A stretch of 17,068 bases of DNA from Prevotellaceae bacterium. Lineage in GTDB: Bacteria; Bacteroidota; Bacteroidia; Bacteroidales; UBA932. Both the position numbers and the translations under genes were made by a program. Shown here piece by piece: positions 15,338 to 17,068 of the stretch. Location: contig JAIRLF010000290.1 in the NCBI GenBank assembly GCA_031259655.1, positions 1 through 17,068 on the forward strand. The letters are read 5' to 3'. A model generated the notes under the pieces. That model did not search any database, was not told the origin of the DNA, and saw only the letters and a program-made list of their open reading frames with translations. Numbering within the stretch: the first letter of the stretch is position 1; each line of letters begins with the position of its first letter.

Positions 15338-15931
15338 CTAAAATGTACTGTAAACCCATCTAATAAACAAATATTCAGCTCTGTATAGCAGATAGAATTT
15401 TTCGCCTAATATGGTTTTGAACTTTTCGGCATACTGTTCTCTCAACAAGGCTTCTTCTTTGTAGGAATTGACTTCTATATCCACACATGCGATATATTCT
15501 TTGATCTTGTATTTCTTGAACGGGTCGCACAATTTCGAGTTCGCTTCGCTTCGCTTTTTCAGAATTTTGTCGAGCTTACTTTGATAATTTTCGTATGCAG
15601 GCCAGAAAACTGCCGCTTCCGTTTTGGTGAGTTCTATTACGTTGGTAAATAAAATCACTCTCATCGAATCGATATATTCTTCGACTGCGCGCCGCTCTTC
15701 TTCTTTCCGTTTACGTTCGTCTTCGGCGCTACTGAAGATGCTTATGTCGTTGTAATTATTCCTGTTATTAACATTAGCAGACGTTCCGAATCGGGTCGTC
15801 TCTTTCATTTGAAAATGGAAATACCCGCCGTCGATGATTGTATCAATGTCAATGCGCTCTGTTTTTATTTGCGAATGAACATTCCCTACGGCAATACTGA
15901 AAATAGTTATTAACCCTATTATTTTTCTCAT
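15338..15931 (-). CDS. Exported Spy-like 'sensor of ECF-type sigma factor' protein
   Basis: A 197-aa exported protein. Signal peptide about 1-20 (IGLITIFSIAVGNVHS-Q). After a variable, Asn-rich region comes a charged helix with DERKRKEEERRAVEEY (about 71-86). Next is the hallmark LTKTEAAVFWPAYENYQSKL, close to the LTxxEAxxFWPxYxxY pattern of small periplasmic proteins that Bacteroidota annotations call sensors of ECF-type sigma factors, related in character to Spy/CpxP (LTxxQ) chaperones. The C-terminal helix (EKFKTILGEKFYLLYRAEYLF) also fits. It follows the anti-sigma-like gene by 22 bp and is the third gene of the sigma operon. Binding misfolded proteins or the anti-sigma periplasmic domain is inference. 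Confidence 0.72.
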   Translation of the reverse strand: MRKIIGLITIFSIAVGNVHSQIKTERIDIDTIIDGGYFHFQMKETTRFGTSANVNNRNNYNDISIFSSAEDERKRKEEERRAVEEYIDSMRVILFTNVIELTKTEAAVFWPAYENYQSKLDKILKKRSEANSKLCDPFKKYKIKEYIACVDIEVNSYKEEALLREQYAEKFKTILGEKFYLLYRAEYLFIRWVYSTF

Positions 15932-15953
15932 AAAAAAACAATTAAATAATTCA

Positions 15954-16343
15954 TTAATACCTTGATGCCAAATAATCGTTTAAATTGACATTTCGCACAG
16001 CCAAATAATCGACCATACCGTCGCGATATGATTTCAGATATTTTTTCTGCGAATCGGCGCTTGTCGGGTCTATCGTTCTTTCGTCCGTTTCGACTACCAA
16101 TGTCCCGGTATCCTGTTTTTTTACAGATTTGTTAAAATTTAAATACGACAAAAACAATGCAAGTATTAATACCATGATTCCTCCGCTCCATGCCAATTTG
16201 GGTATAAAGCCGTATACCGGGCTTTTTTTCGACACTGTGGCGCACCTGTCCTGAACTTTCGACGGCAATGTATCGAAATACTTGTCGGGGACAGCGAAAG
16301 GATTCTTTTTTAATTCATTATTCAACAATTCATTATTCAACAT
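15954..16343 (-). CDS. Single-pass membrane protein, putative anti-sigma factor
   Basis: A 129-aa protein with a cytoplasmic N-terminal part (1-48), one membrane segment (about 50-69, LAWSGGIMVLILALFLSYL) and a periplasmic tail of about 60 residues. KNPFAVPDKYFDTLPSKV (13-30) fits a segment often seen in small proteins encoded after ECF sigma genes in Bacteroidota (NPFxVPxxYF). No zinc-binding HxxxCxxC anti-sigma motif is present, so the call rests on position, topology and that segment. The start ATG is at 16343, and codons 2-11 are a duplicated pentapeptide (LNNEL-LNNEL) from a 15-bp tandem repeat. It lies 46 bp downstream of the sigma gene and 22 bp upstream of the sensor-like gene. Confidence 0.68.
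   Translation of the reverse strand: MLNNELLNNELKKNPFAVPDKYFDTLPSKVQDRCATVSKKSPVYGFIPKLAWSGGIMVLILALFLSYLNFNKSVKKQDTGTLVVETDERTIDPTSADSQKKYLKSYRDGMVDYLAVRNVNLNDYLASRY
16312..16341. repeat. 15-bp tandem duplication at the start of the anti-sigma-like gene
   Basis: AATTCATTATTCAAC occurs twice without a gap at 16312-16326 and 16327-16341. On the minus strand it encodes the pentapeptide LNNEL twice, directly after the start codon. The duplication keeps the frame. Confidence 0.9.
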
Positions 16344-16389
16344 CGTTTTACAATTTTGTAGTGTTTAGACTTTTATTTTTGTTAAAGGT

Positions 16390-16947
16390 TTAATTTTCCT
16401 GTAAAAATTTTTCGATTTTCTCGACCGCATGGTGGTACGAAGCTTTCAAGGCTCCGACCGATGTACCCAATACTGCAGATATCTCTTCGTATTTCATTTC
16501 TTCAAAATATTTCATATTAAAAACCAATCGTTGCTTTTCGGGCAATCGAAGCAGCGCTTTCTGTAATTTCATCTGCATTTCGTCGCCTTCAAAATATGCA
16601 TCGCTTTCTATCGTATTGCTCAACTGGTTTTCGACATCGACCAGGGGAATAAAGAATTTCGTTCTTTTTTTCCTCAAAAAGGTCAAAGCCTCGTTGGTCG
16701 CTATGCGATATAACCAGGTAAACAGTTGCGACTCTTCTCTGAACGATTCGAGACCTTCCCATGCTTTCAAAAAAGTGTTCTGAACCAAATCGTCGGTATC
16801 GTCGTGCGATATAACTATTTTCCTTATCTGCCAATACACTCTTTCCTGATATTTTCGCGTAATCAAGTTGAATGCATAACTTTTCTGTGCCGGATTACGG
16901 AACATCGCTATCAACTCCTTGTCGGTATAACTGTTATCTTTAACCAT
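16390..16947 (-). CDS. ECF-type RNA polymerase sigma factor (sigma-70 family, RpoE-like)
   Basis: A 185-aa two-domain alternative sigma factor. Region 2 (about 20-95) includes NLITRKYQERVYWQIRK, the DDLVQNTFLKAWEGLESF helix and TWLYRIATNEALTFLRKKR. After an acidic linker (about 100-122), region 4 (about 125-182) has LLRLPEKQRLVFNMKYFEEMKYEEISAVLGTSVGALKASYHHAVEKI, with a clear helix-turn-helix. Regions 1 and 3 are missing, as expected for ECF factors. It heads a three-gene operon (sigma, anti-sigma-like, sensor-like), and degP follows. A housekeeping-type promoter lies upstream. Its own target promoter is not evident in the window. Confidence 0.94.
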   Translation of the reverse strand: MVKDNSYTDKELIAMFRNPAQKSYAFNLITRKYQERVYWQIRKIVISHDDTDDLVQNTFLKAWEGLESFREESQLFTWLYRIATNEALTFLRKKRTKFFIPLVDVENQLSNTIESDAYFEGDEMQMKLQKALLRLPEKQRLVFNMKYFEEMKYEEISAVLGTSVGALKASYHHAVEKIEKFLQEN

Positions 16948-16977
16948 TTAATATCCGGCACTCTTTTTATTTTCGGG

Positions 16978-17009
16978 CAAAAGTATCACAAAATCATTGA
17001 ATCAACAAA
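16978..17009 (-). promoter_or_regulatory. Housekeeping-type promoter of the ECF sigma operon
   Basis: On the minus strand TTTG (17006-17009) is followed after 20 bp by TACTTTTG (16978-16985), fitting the Bacteroidota -33 TTTG / -7 TAnnTTTG layout. The ATG at 16947 is 30 bp downstream of the -7 box. This is the best complete promoter in the window. Confidence 0.7.
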
Positions 17010-17018
17010 TATTTGTTG
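17003..17018. promoter_or_regulatory. 16-bp perfect palindrome over the -33 box, possible operator
   Basis: CAACAAATATTTGTTG is a perfect palindrome that contains the -33 TTTG of the ECF sigma operon promoter. A dimeric regulator binding here would compete with or contact RNA polymerase. AT-rich DNA can give such palindromes by chance, so this is tentative. Confidence 0.4.
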
Positions 17019-17068
17019 CAAAAAATTTCAATTTTTGTGAAATAGAAGCGGTTACACTAAACAAAAAA

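Overview
The window reads as chromosomal DNA of a Bacteroidota bacterium, most likely order Bacteroidales. Three things point there: several gene starts have the Bacteroidota-type -7 element TAnnTTTG upstream; the primary sigma factor is the short (286 aa) form beginning [22 protein letters not shown]; and there is an ECF sigma / short anti-sigma / Spy-like sensor operon of the kind usual in this phylum. No rRNA, tRNA, CRISPR array or intact insertion sequence was seen. Base composition looks moderately AT-rich and even across the genes (estimated by eye, not counted).

Layout. Positions 1-2187 (+ strand): mtaB, a tRNA methylthiotransferase, then a TatD-family metal-dependent hydrolase. Everything after that is on the minus strand. 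Positions 5814-2212: a probable two-gene operon of a DUF1080 (3-keto-disaccharide hydrolase-like) exported protein and a 929-aa outer-membrane protein that joins a gluzincin-type metallopeptidase domain, a TolB/WD40-like propeller and a C-terminal beta-barrel. Positions 5815-6069: an intergenic region packed with 7-bp-period repeats and two copies of a 74-bp element. Positions 8276-6070: purD and an alpha/beta hydrolase, 2 bp apart. Positions 8308-8446: a second, different heptanucleotide array. Positions 10846-8447: an orphan MacB/FtsX-type ABC permease. Positions 11907-10903: an Rpn/YhgA-like PD-(D/E)XK nuclease with a heptad-repeat coiled-coil tail. Positions 12636-12046: engB. Positions 13590-12730: rpoD. 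Positions 15264-13726: degP/htrA. Positions 16947-15338: ECF sigma factor, membrane anti-sigma-like protein and periplasmic sensor-like protein.

How the genes may work together. The right third is a co-directional block: envelope-responsive sigma operon, then the periplasmic protease DegP, then the housekeeping sigma factor and a ribosome-assembly GTPase. By analogy with sigma-E systems, the sensor and anti-sigma protein would read periplasmic stress and release the ECF sigma, and DegP is a natural output; this link is inferred from adjacency only. purD belongs to purine synthesis. The DUF1080 and peptidase-propeller-barrel pair suggests processing at the cell surface of an unknown substrate.

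The less ordinary content is mainly repeat structure: two intergenic heptanucleotide arrays with different units, a 74-bp duplicated element whose copies differ partly by a possible base-pair-preserving change, and short in-gene tandem duplications at the ends of mtaB, the anti-sigma gene and the Rpn nuclease gene. The most interesting protein is the metallopeptidase-propeller-barrel fusion. I did not find a clearly new multi-gene defence or mobile system.
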